Assembly (NCBI GenBank): GCA_900119625.1
Contig: FPKD01000003.1
Span: 1 to 64,000 of the forward strand
From: Olsenella sp. kh2p3
GTDB taxonomy: Bacteria > Actinomycetota > Coriobacteriia > Coriobacteriales > Atopobiaceae
Length of the DNA stretch: 64,000 nucleotides
Reading direction: 5' to 3'
This document shows, one piece after another, positions 8,583 to 17,200 of this stretch. Both the position numbers and the translations under genes were made by a program. The notes below the pieces were generated by a model. That model had not been told where the DNA came from. It did no database searches and worked only from the letters and a program-made list of their open reading frames with translations. Position 1 is the first letter of the stretch; every line of letters starts with the position of its first letter.

Positions 8583-8630
8583 TAAGCTTTCAGTAAGCTT
8601 CAGTATGCCAAAGTTAAGCTGAATGTTCAA
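8583..8630 (-). promoter_or_regulatory. Operon promoter with helically phased TAAGCT repeats
   Basis: On the minus strand a good promoter is visible: -35 TTGAAC (8630-8625), 17-base spacer, -10 CATACT (8607-8602). Three TAAGCT hexamers on the plus strand start at 8583, 8594 and 8615, spaced 11 and 21 bases, so all lie on the same face of the helix. They flank and overlap the -10/spacer. This arrangement looks like an operator for repeated binding of a small DNA-binding domain, possibly the winged helix encoded by the gene it drives. Confidence 0.55.
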
Positions 8631-8690
8631 TAAATTGAAGAAATGCTCTGCAATGTGAACATCTGTAACACGTTGTGCAGGCGGCTCTCG

Positions 8691-9104
8691 CTACGCTATA
8701 TCTCCGGTGGTGCCAAAGAGCTCTGCGTCAAGCGACGCAAGCTCCTCCGGAGGCGTTGCAGGGTCGCAGCCAAAGCTCTCGCCAACTGCCTGGGACTGAA
8801 GACGCCGCAGGCCAGCAAGGTCCTCCTCGCCATGCGCTTCGTACACGCGCGAGACACGGTCAAGCGCGTAGCAGACGTATGACGCCACCGAGTCTCCCAT
8901 GCCAGAGAGCACGAGCATGGTAACGAGCGAGTCCGGCGAGAGCGCCATGGCGGTCTGGGCATCAAGATCGATGAGGTCTGCAACCTGCTGCTCAACTGCC
9001 TGGCAAGAGGCAGGGTCGCCCTTTTCGACTGCAAGCTTAAGCGCTCTTGTCACCGCCTCGACGAACTGCGAGATAAGCTCGGTGATGTAGTCTCTCTCAA
9101 GCAT
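8691..9104 (-). CDS. Conserved hypothetical helical protein
   Basis: A 137-residue protein predicted by eye to be mostly helical and acidic, with no membrane segment or catalytic motif that I recognise. It begins MLERDYITELISQFVEAVTR. The start at 9104 has an upstream purine-rich AGAGAGGATGG. It sits 39 bases downstream of ruvB on the same strand, so it may be the last gene of the ruvCAB transcript. Function unknown. Confidence 0.65.
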   Translation of the reverse strand: MLERDYITELISQFVEAVTRALKLAVEKGDPASCQAVEQQVADLIDLDAQTAMALSPDSLVTMLVLSGMGDSVASYVCYALDRVSRVYEAHGEEDLAGLRRLQSQAVGESFGCDPATPPEELASLDAELFGTTGDIA

Positions 9105-9143
9105 GGTGCCATCCTCTCTGCATATGCTTCCGCGACCATGATA

Positions 9144-10211
9144 CTAGCGCTGGGGCGGAAGCGGCATCCCTAGGTGCTCGAAGGCGGCAGGAGTTGCTTG
9201 GCGTCCCTGCGGCGTGCGAACGATGAGGCCACGCTGCAAGAGATATGGCTCGTAGACGTCCTCGAGAGTGGATGGGTCCTCCCCCACCGCAGAGGCAATG
9301 GTGGTGAGACCCACGGGTCGACCCCTGAAGGTGCTCGTGAGCGCCGTAAGGATTTTCTTGTCCATCCAATCGAGGCCCATTTCGTCTATCTCGAAGAACG
9401 AGAGCGCCTCAGCAGCAACCTCCCAAGTTATGGCGCCGCCAGCCCTCACCTGCGCGTAGTCTCGGACACGCTTAAGTAGCCGGTTGGCAAGGCGCGGCGT
9501 GCCACGAGAGCGCGAGGCTATCTCGGCGGCGCCCTGCTCGTCTATCTCGACACCAAGGATGGCGGCCGAACGTTGGACAATGCGCTTGAGCTCGTCGACG
9601 GTGTAGTAGTCCAGGCGATACGAGATGCCAAAGCGGTCGCGAAGTGGGCCGGTGAGAAGCCCCGTGCGCGTAGTTGCGCCAATGAGCGTGAAGTGCGGGA
9701 CATCGAGGCGGATGGAGCGCGCGGCCGGCCCCTTGCCAATGACAATATCGAGGAAGAAGTCCTCCATAGCGGGATAGAGGACCTCCTCGACCTGGTGGTT
9801 GAGGCGGTGGATCTCGTCCACGAAGAGGACGTCACCCTCTTCGAGGTTGGTAAGAATGGCGGCAAGGTCGCCCGTGCGCGCAATGGCCGGCCCGGAGGTG
9901 GTGCGAAGGCGCGCGCCCATCTCGTTGGCAACCACGTTTGCAAGCGTTGTCTTTCCCAAACCCGGAGGACCGGAGAAGAGCACGTGGTCAAGCGTCTCAT
10001 GGCGGTCCTTGGCGGCGGCAATGAGCACGCGAAGGTTGTCGCGAACCCGTTCTTGGCCACAGTACTCGTCCAGCGTGGTGGGACGTAGGCTGCGGTCGAC
10101 CTCTAGGTCGTCCGCCGTGAGCTCCCCCGTCACGGGACGAGGCCCTCCGTGGCCATGGCCAGAACCCGGCACGTCGTCGAAGAGGTCTTCCTCTTGTGCC
10201 TCCCACGTCAC
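9144..10211 (-). CDS. ruvB: Holliday junction helicase motor RuvB
   Basis: The hexameric AAA+ ATPase that drives branch migration of Holliday junctions with RuvA. 355 residues, normal for the family. Walker [20 protein letters not shown], Walker [11 protein letters not shown], sensor 1 IGATTRTG, the arginine finger in GPLRDRFGI, and a C-terminal winged helix with [18 protein letters not shown]. About 45 extra N-terminal residues, rich in Gly/His/Asp, precede the conserved [11 protein letters not shown]. The GTG start at 10211 overlaps the ruvA stop (GTGA), indicating translational coupling in the order ruvC-ruvA-ruvB. Confidence 0.97.
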   Translation of the reverse strand: MTWEAQEEDLFDDVPGSGHGHGGPRPVTGELTADDLEVDRSLRPTTLDEYCGQERVRDNLRVLIAAAKDRHETLDHVLFSGPPGLGKTTLANVVANEMGARLRTTSGPAIARTGDLAAILTNLEEGDVLFVDEIHRLNHQVEEVLYPAMEDFFLDIVIGKGPAARSIRLDVPHFTLIGATTRTGLLTGPLRDRFGISYRLDYYTVDELKRIVQRSAAILGVEIDEQGAAEIASRSRGTPRLANRLLKRVRDYAQVRAGGAITWEVAAEALSFFEIDEMGLDWMDKKILTALTSTFRGRPVGLTTIASAVGEDPSTLEDVYEPYLLQRGLIVRTPQGRQATPAAFEHLGMPLPPQR

Positions 10212-10840
10212 AGGTTGCCTCCAAGCCTCTTAAGCGCAAACTGGATGGCCTTCTCGACCGTCACGGCACCAGCCTCCTCATGCCCGTCAAGGGCGAGCTC
10301 GGCTTCCTGCGGCGAGAAACCCATGGAAAGGAGCGCGGCCGTTGCCTCGTCGGTAACGGACTGGGCGGTGTCGGGCACCTTGGACTGACGTGCCTCAGGC
10401 TCGCTCATGCCCACAAGACCGCGCAAGGTAGCGTCCTTGGCAAAGACATCCTGAAGCTCAACAAGGAGCCGCTGCGCCTTCTTGCGGCCCACGCCAGGCA
10501 CCTGCGCCATGCGGCCCTCGTCCTGAAGGGTAACGATGGTGGCAAGCGTTGCCGGCGAAAACGTGGAGAGCACTGCAAGCGCAAGCTTTGGCCCCACGCC
10601 GGATACGGCTACGAGTTTGTCAAACACGGCACGTTCCTCGCGCGTGGCGAAGCCATAGAGCTCTACCGAGTTCTCTTTCACGAGCATGCGCGTGAGCACG
10701 GTGACGCCAGCCTCGCCCACCGCCGGCAGCGATGCCGCCGTAGTAGCCGAGACGCCAAGCTCGTAGCCAACGCCCCCAACGTCGATGACCACATGAGAGG
10801 GCAGCACCTCGACAAGAGTACCTGTGAGCTGCACGATCAT
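10208..10840 (-). CDS. ruvA: Holliday junction-binding RuvA
   Basis: RuvA tetramers hold the four-way junction and load RuvB. 210 residues. The N-terminal OB fold starts [20 protein letters not shown]. Two helix-hairpin-helix motifs bind [17 protein letters not shown] and [16 protein letters not shown]. The C-terminal RuvB-contacting domain contains [16 protein letters not shown]. The start overlaps the ruvC stop by ATGA and its own stop overlaps the ruvB start, so all three are coupled. Confidence 0.97.
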   Translation of the reverse strand: MIVQLTGTLVEVLPSHVVIDVGGVGYELGVSATTAASLPAVGEAGVTVLTRMLVKENSVELYGFATREERAVFDKLVAVSGVGPKLALAVLSTFSPATLATIVTLQDEGRMAQVPGVGRKKAQRLLVELQDVFAKDATLRGLVGMSEPEARQSKVPDTAQSVTDEATAALLSMGFSPQEAELALDGHEEAGAVTVEKAIQFALKRLGGNL

Positions 10841-11490
10841 TGGGTGTTCCTCCTGCTCTGCCGCACGTGACCCAAGGGCGACGCCTCCCCGCGGGTCCCA
10901 GCAAGACGCGCTGCCGTTGCTGCCGCCGTAACGCCGCGCGCCGTGGCGGCATCAAGCTCTTCCTGCGCCCTCTCCTGCTCGAAGACCTGAACCGCCGCCC
11001 CTTCGCGCGTGAGTCGCTGCGTGCGCGTGAGGTTGGCGTGGCAGATGGCTGCGGCAAGGGCGTCCGCACAGTGGTCCGGGCGAGGGTCGTGATCAAGGGC
11101 GAGTATGTTCCTCACCATGAAGATGACCTGGCGCTTGTCCGCAGACCCAGTACCCACAACTGCCTGCTTAATCTGCATGGGGGTGTACTCCCCTAGCTCA
11201 AGCCCAGCCTCTGCCGCTGCAACAAGAGCCGCGCCACGCGCGTGCGCCGTAGCGAGAGCCGAGCGGGAGTTCTCACCAAAGAAGATCTTCTCGATGGCAA
11301 GCTGACTGGGCGTATAGGTCTCTATAGCCTTGGAGATGCCCTCGTAAATCTTGCCCAGGCGGCGATCGATAGATTCCGAAGACGAGGTGGAGACGCAGCC
11401 ATATGCGCGCGCCCTGCACACAGAGCCACGGGTCTCGACCACTCCCCAGCCAGTGTTGGCAAGGCCGGGGTCAATGCCCAGGATAATCAC
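10837..11490 (-). CDS. ruvC: Crossover junction endonuclease RuvC
   Basis: RuvC is the RNase H-fold nuclease that cuts Holliday junctions. The conserved start IILGIDPGLANTGWGVVE carries the first catalytic aspartate; AIEKIFFG carries the glutamate; DHCADALAAAICH carries the last acidic pair. I chose GTG 11490, because GGAGGAGG lies at the right distance upstream; the frame is open to 11508. The C-terminus has about 40 residues beyond the usual end, rich in Ala, Arg and Glu. First gene of the ruvCAB operon, behind a LexA-like box. Confidence 0.95.
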   Translation of the reverse strand: MIILGIDPGLANTGWGVVETRGSVCRARAYGCVSTSSSESIDRRLGKIYEGISKAIETYTPSQLAIEKIFFGENSRSALATAHARGAALVAAAEAGLELGEYTPMQIKQAVVGTGSADKRQVIFMVRNILALDHDPRPDHCADALAAAICHANLTRTQRLTREGAAVQVFEQERAQEELDAATARGVTAAATAARLAGTRGEASPLGHVRQSRRNTQ

Positions 11491-11522
11491 GAGAAGCACC
11501 TCCTCCACCGTATGAAGATGGT

Positions 11523-11543
11523 TAGAACGTTCGTTCTATTCTA
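11523..11543 (-). promoter_or_regulatory. LexA-type SOS box and -10 of ruvCAB
   Basis: TAGAACGTTCGTTCTA at 11523-11538 matches the GAAC-N4-GTTC pattern of Gram-positive/actinobacterial LexA boxes. It abuts a minus-strand -10 TAGAAT (11543-11538) that carries an extended TG-C just upstream. Binding of LexA here would block ruvCAB transcription until DNA damage. Confidence 0.65.
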
Positions 11544-11572
11544 GCATACCGTGCGCCCGTGGGAAGTGCGGG

Positions 11573-13498
11573 CTAGTTCTCTGAGAAGGTCCTCCATATG
11601 GAGCTGTCACCAGGCGTTCCACCCGGTCCAGGTCGACCACCCTGCCCATGCCTGCCGGAACGCCCCTCGGGCTGGTCGGCGGCAAGGCCTCCCGTAAGCG
11701 AGAAGTCTCGGAGGAGGTTGAGTATGTCGCGCATGTCTTTCTCGCGATCCCTAGGCGTTGCGGGAACGCTGGCTTCCTCTCCGCCTTGCTGCCCCTTGCT
11801 GGCGTCATGTGACCCCGCAACACTGCCCAGCTCTTCTGCCGCCTGGGCAATTGCCTCGTCGAGGTCGTCACCAAGCGAGATGGTTCCGCCAATGCCCTCG
11901 CCTGCACGCTCTGCCTTGGTGCGCGCACGATCGCGCCACATCATCCCAAGCGGCCATGCAACGTCCTCGAGTGTCCGCGACGAGGCAACGATGACGGGTC
12001 CACAAGACATCCGTGCTGGCTCACATGAGGCAAGGCGATCGAGTATCGCGGAAACCACCTGCGGGTGGCCCCCATCGTCCGCAATGTCAGAGAGGGGACG
12101 CCCCCATTCGATGTGGCTTGCGAGCACGTAGTCGACAAAGTCGAGGCGAGACTCTGGCGTGGGGCCGCACTCCTCGATGCCCGGAATGGCGGGCACCTCG
12201 AAGGCGTGCCGAGAGGTGCGCGAGATGACTGGCGAGATGGTATTTCTCATGTGCACAAGCTCGATCACGGCATAGCGGTAGACGTCACCAAGCGGGGCAA
12301 GGCCTGCGCGCGGCATAGATCCAGGCAAAACCTCCAAGGCAAGCGCCGTCTTGTCGTGGTTCGAGAGCGGCATGGCACCCTCCTCTCTGGCCAGCGCCAC
12401 GAGGTGGGCCTGCGCGAGGTCTGCCGCCAGGGCGTGATCGGGCGAGAGCGCAGCCATGGGAAGCTCGCGAACCGGCAGCCTGAGGTTCTCAGCAAGCCTT
12501 CGGGCAGATGAGTCGAGCTTGTCGTCGATACCCGTTACGAGCAGCGCATGGACGTTGGTGGGCCCAAGCGCGTCGGTGGCCAAGGTGGCAACGGCGCTGG
12601 AGTCCAACGTGCCATCCACCAGCACGGCTGCCTGGGTGAAGCCCATCTGCGAGAGGGACTCGGTAAGGCCCTGTGCCAGCGCGTTCCAGGCAACAAGGGG
12701 ACAGTCGTAGACCTCGGGATTCAGTGGATGGTCGAGAGGGCCATTAAGCTCCGGGTCAACGTCTGCGATGAGGAGGTCCTCCTCGAAGGAGGGAGACTGC
12801 GCGGCAAGCTCTCCCCACGGCGTGAGTACGAAGCTCGAGCCAGTGAACACCTGGGTTCCGTAGGTGCCAAGCGAGCCCACGCCAACGATCCAGGCGCCTG
12901 TTGCCTCGGCGTCATCCATGAAACGGCCGTCCGAGACAGAGACTCCCATGGCAGATGATGGGTCGTCCATGGCAAACCCATAGCCGTCAAGATAGAGCAT
13001 CACGTCCACGTCGAAGTCGTAGTCATCGAAGTCGTTGAGGTCGTCGAAGGAGAAGGCGAGTCCAAAGTGGACGCCCCCCAGCTCGAAGACAGGAAGATCG
13101 GGCGCGGGGCCATCCTCCTCCAAGCCCTCCCCCGCGTACTTGTCGGTCTGGCCTGTGGCCGATGAGCGCAGGAGCGCCGAGAGCTTTAGCGGGGTAAGCT
13201 CCCCGTCGTGCACGAGCATTGCCTCGGGGGCGGGCGCCCCGTCCGCATCCGAGAGAACTGGCACAATGCAGGGGCAGGGGACCTCCTCGGAGATCTTGAC
13301 CAGCACCTCCGCAAGATCAAGCAGAAGACCCTCCTGGCTGGGCGGATCGACTGGCCAAACGCCCATCAGGGCGGCGGCCGGGAACACCACGAGCTGCGCT
13401 CCCTCGTCTGCGGCCTTCTTCGCAAGCTCCACCATACGTTCTGCCGTTCGCTCGAGCTCGCCTGCCGTGGTCCTCATCTGAGCAACCGCGATCTTCAT
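11573..13498 (-). CDS. Degenerate glutamine-dependent NAD synthetase-like protein (probable pseudoenzyme)
   Basis: About 641 residues with the NadE layout: an N-terminal nitrilase-type glutaminase domain (MKIAVAQMRTTAGELERTAE) and a C-terminal ATP-pyrophosphatase domain. Catalytic residues are missing. The glutamate of FPE-L-x-L-T-G is alanine (VVFPAAALMGVWP); the cysteine in the ICED segment is gone (GLAFSFDDLND); and the ATP loop SGG-x-D-S reads VDGTLDSS. The surrounding fold is still clear, for example ALGPTNVHALLV, SNHDKTALALE and LAPLGDVYRYAV. ATG 13498 is chosen from the conserved MKIAVAQ and the upstream GGAAGG. It may be a regulatory or structural protein; a true NadE would be needed elsewhere. 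Stands alone between dfx and ruvC. Confidence 0.8.
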   Translation of the reverse strand: MKIAVAQMRTTAGELERTAERMVELAKKAADEGAQLVVFPAAALMGVWPVDPPSQEGLLLDLAEVLVKISEEVPCPCIVPVLSDADGAPAPEAMLVHDGELTPLKLSALLRSSATGQTDKYAGEGLEEDGPAPDLPVFELGGVHFGLAFSFDDLNDFDDYDFDVDVMLYLDGYGFAMDDPSSAMGVSVSDGRFMDDAEATGAWIVGVGSLGTYGTQVFTGSSFVLTPWGELAAQSPSFEEDLLIADVDPELNGPLDHPLNPEVYDCPLVAWNALAQGLTESLSQMGFTQAAVLVDGTLDSSAVATLATDALGPTNVHALLVTGIDDKLDSSARRLAENLRLPVRELPMAALSPDHALAADLAQAHLVALAREEGAMPLSNHDKTALALEVLPGSMPRAGLAPLGDVYRYAVIELVHMRNTISPVISRTSRHAFEVPAIPGIEECGPTPESRLDFVDYVLASHIEWGRPLSDIADDGGHPQVVSAILDRLASCEPARMSCGPVIVASSRTLEDVAWPLGMMWRDRARTKAERAGEGIGGTISLGDDLDEAIAQAAEELGSVAGSHDASKGQQGGEEASVPATPRDREKDMRDILNLLRDFSLTGGLAADQPEGRSGRHGQGGRPGPGGTPGDSSIWRTFSEN

Positions 13499-13638
13499 GC
13501 TTGGACCTTCCCCCTGCCAAATAAACCTGCTGATGATTGTATCCCCGCCCTGCTCGCACATGCCACCCAGAGAGAAGCGTGCCGCCCCAGCGCTGCCGGG
13601 ACGGCACGAAGAGTAACGCTGTCTGGGAGTCTGGCTCC

Positions 13639-14019
13639 TTAGACCTCTGCCTTCCAAAGGCCGTGGAGGTTGCAGTAGGCGTAGACCGTAGCCTTACCAT
13701 CCTCGCCCAGGTGGAAGCGAGCCTCGGGGGCGTCACCCGGCTTGAGGTAGCGGATGACGGTCTTGGTGCCATCGGCGAAGAGCAGCCACTCGATGTAGTG
13801 CTCGGGAGTCATGGGGTGCTCGACGGAGCCAACGCGGGCAACAAGGCGGTCACCCTCGACGGTCAGCGCAGGAACGTGCTTCTCAACGGCAGCGTCGGTG
13901 GTGTTGGCAACAAGCTCCTCCATGGGCTCACCGCAGCACACGGGCGTTGGACCGCCATCAACAATCTTCACGACGATGTTGCCACAGTGCTTGCAGCGAT
14001 AAATCTTTACATCTGCCAT
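13639..14019 (-). CDS. dfx: Desulfoferrodoxin (superoxide reductase)
   Basis: A 126-residue two-iron-centre superoxide reductase that converts superoxide to peroxide without making oxygen, typical of anaerobes. The N-terminal rubredoxin-like centre has CKHCG and VCCGEPME (four cysteines). The second centre has EKHVP, VEHPMTPEHYIEW and CNLHGLWKAE, supplying the histidines and the cysteine of the His4-Cys iron site. Own promoter upstream; the next gene on the strand, the NadE-like gene, starts about 140 bases downstream of its stop. Confidence 0.96.
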   Translation of the reverse strand: MADVKIYRCKHCGNIVVKIVDGGPTPVCCGEPMEELVANTTDAAVEKHVPALTVEGDRLVARVGSVEHPMTPEHYIEWLLFADGTKTVIRYLKPGDAPEARFHLGEDGKATVYAYCNLHGLWKAEV

Positions 14020-14149
14020 GGGACATCCTCTCCTAGTTTTGGTTCAGCCCCGCAGGGTTGACGCCAATGCCTGCGGCCGCAGGAGCGACCGCCACTATTG
14101 CTATTGTCCCCCACTGCTTGCCACTTCATGCATCCGCTTAATTGCTATC

Positions 14150-14177
14150 TTTAAACCTACATATAAAAGACTGCCAA
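14150..14177 (-). promoter_or_regulatory. Probable dfx promoter
   Basis: Minus-strand TTGGCA (14177-14172) and TTTAAA (14155-14150) are separated by 16 bases in an AT-rich stretch of the gap between dnaE and dfx. The resulting transcript would have a leader of roughly 120 bases before the dfx ATG. Confidence 0.45.
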
Positions 14178-14215
14178 TAAGAAAGGGCGCGCCCATGGAA
14201 GGCAGCGGTACGGAG

Positions 14216-17200
14216 CTAGGCCACCTTCACGTGACCGGAGCGACCGATGAGGTCGATGACCTCGGCCATGAGGACCATGTTGTGCGCGTCGATGCGCGTG
14301 GGGAGCTCCATGCGCATGACATCACCCGTCGCGCTCTCCACACGCAGCTCCACGCGGTCGAGGCCAGGGTAGCGGCCAAGTATCTCGCCCAGGTTGTCCA
14401 TGCGGCCACGCGTGAGGAGGTTGGCGGGCATGTTTATCTCGAGCACCTTGGGTCGGTTGGTCTTGTCGTTAAGCTCGAGCGGCTCGATGGACGAGCAGAT
14501 CAGCTGGTCGCCGCGGTCGCCGCGCTCCAGGCGCCCCACCACCTTGATAAAGACGTCGCCCGTGCTCTCACCGGTCTCGGGGTCAACCTCGCCGGCAAGC
14601 GTGGCCGCACACTCCTTATAGGCCTTGGGGAAGACCACGAGCGTGGTCTCAGCCTCCATGTCCTCGAGGGTGACGATGGCCATGGCATCACCCTTCTTGG
14701 TGGTCTTCTTCTGGACCGAGGTTGCCATGCCGGCAAGGCGTATGGGCTTGTCCTCGGGGACCTTGAAGCGCTCGGTGGTGGCGCCGGTGTTGGGATCGGT
14801 GTACTCCTCCGAGACCGAAAGGTCTGCAATTGTGTAGTCGCGCGCCTTGGCAAGCGCGTAGGCGTAGGGGCGCAGCGGATGGTCAGAGACGTAGATGCCC
14901 AGGACGTCGTGCTCCTGCGCGAGCTTGATGTGACGGTCCCACTCCACGCCGTCCGGCGCGGGGACCTCGTCCTGGAAGCCTGAGCCCGCCACATCGCCAA
15001 ACATGTCGAACATCGAGAACTGCCCCACCGCGCGCTCCTTCTGGCGGCGCGCCGCGGCGTCGATGATGTTCTCGGGGTTGTTCTTGTCGACGAAGTGCAT
15101 GAGCTGCATGCGGGTGTAGCCCGTGGAGTCGAAGGCGCCTGCCTTGATCAGAGACTCGACCACGCGACGGTTGGCCTGGGAACCGTCCACGCGCTCGCAG
15201 AAGTCGTGGAGGTTCTTGAAGGGGCCGTGGGCGTCTCGCTCGGCCATGATGCACTCGCCCACGCCCTCGCCCACGCCACGGATGCCGGCGAAGCCAAAGC
15301 GCACACCCTCGGCCGTTGCCGTGAAATCCTTGCCGGACTCGTTGATGTCAGGCGGCAGGACCTGGATGCCCTCGCGACGGCAGCTCGTGACGTAGTGCAC
15401 GATCTTGTCGGTCTTGCCCATGTAGGACGTGAGGACCGAGGCCATGTACTCGCGCGGAAAGTACGCCTTGAGCCACGCGGTCTGCATGACTAGGATGGCG
15501 TAGCCGGCGGAGTGGGACTTGTTGAACGCGTAGGAGGCAAACTCAAGGACGTTCTCCCAGATCTCTTGCGCCACCTCGCGCTTGTAGCCGTTTGCGACGG
15601 CGCCGTTCATCCAGTGGTCGTAGATCGTCTCGTCCGCGCCATTGCCCTCCCAATGGAAGACTTGGTCGGTGAGCATCTTGATCTTCTTTTTGGCCACCGG
15701 CTTGCGCATGCGCGAGTCGGACTCGCCGGCCGTGAACCCTGACATCTTCATCGAGATCTGCATGACCTGCTCCTGGTAGACCATGGTGCCGTAGGTCTCC
15801 TCCAGGATCGGCTTCAGGCGGTCGTCGTAGTACGAGATCTTCTCCTGGCCGTGCATGCGCTTGATGTAGCTGTCGACCATGCCGGCGCCCAGGGGGCCCG
15901 GGCGGTACAGGGCGATAAGAGCGACGATCTGCTTGTAGGCGTTGGGCTGCATGTTCTTGATGGTGGCGGTCATGCCGGCAGACTCTACCTGGAACACGCC
16001 GGCCGTGTACCCCTTGCCGAGAAGCTCGTAGATCTTGGGGTCCGAGAAGTCGACCTTGTCCACGTCGATGTCCACACAGGTGGCGCCTGGCTTGATGCAG
16101 GCCTTGACAGCATCTGGCATACGGTCGATGTCAGAGGCGTTGGGGTAGGAGTGGCGGATGTTCGCGAGCGCCTTGTTGATGACCGTGAGCGTGCGCAGGC
16201 CAAGGAAGTCCATCTTGAGCAGGCCCATGTCCGCGACGGAGTGGCCCTCGTACTGGGTGATGGTGACGTTGCCCTTGGTGTCGAGCTTGGTGGGCACGTG
16301 GTCTGTTACAGGCGTGGGCGCGATGAGCGTTGCGCAGGCGTGGACGCCCTCGCCGCGCATAAAGCCCTCGATGGAGAGGGCGGCGTCGATGATGCGGTGG
16401 GCGTCCGGGTCCTTGTTGTAGGCCTCCTCGAAGTCCGGCGAGTACTGGTCGGGCTTTTTCTCGTTCTTGTGGAGGGCGTTGGCAAGCTGGAGCTTGGGGT
16501 CGTTCGAGAGCATCTTTGAGAGCTGCTGGCCCTTGTAGACAGGGAAGCCCAGGACGCGGTTGGCATCGTTGATGGCCTGCTTGGCCTTAATCGTCGAGTA
16601 CGTGATGACCTTGCACACGTGGTCCTCGCCGTAGACGTCGCGCACGTGCTGCAGGACGTCCTGGAGGTGCTCGTCGTCGAAGTCCATGTCGATATCGGGC
16701 ATCTCGGAGCGCTGCGGCGAGAGGAACCTCTCGAACATGAGGCCGTTCTCGAGCGGGTCGAAGTTCGTAATGTTCATGGCGTACGCGACGATGGCGCCGG
16801 CGGCAGAGCCACGGCCCGGGCCCACGCCGATGCCGTTGTCCTTGGCCCACTGCACGTAGTCCTGCACGATGAGGAAGTAGTTGGCAAAGCCCTTCTCGGT
16901 GATGATCTTGTACTCGTGCTCGAAGCGGTCCTTGACGTTCCAGCCACCAATGGTGAGGTCGCGCCAGTTCTCGCCGTAGCGCTTGGCAAGGCCCTTCTCG
17001 CACTCCTCGCGGAAGCGCTCGTCTGCCGTCTCGCCGGGGCGCAGGCCAGGGTATTCGGGCAGGTACATGTGGGTCCAGTCGAGCTCGTAGTTGCACTTGT
17101 CGGCAATCTCGAGCGTAGTGTCGCAGGCCTCAGGGCACCAGGAGAAGAGCTGGCGCATCTCGTCCTCGGACTTCATATAGAACTCCGAGCCCTCCATGCG

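Noticed and set aside
14178-14195. GGGCGCGCCC followed by TTTCTT as a dnaE terminator
   Set aside because: The palindrome leaves no room for a loop with a stable stem, so evidence for a terminator is too weak.
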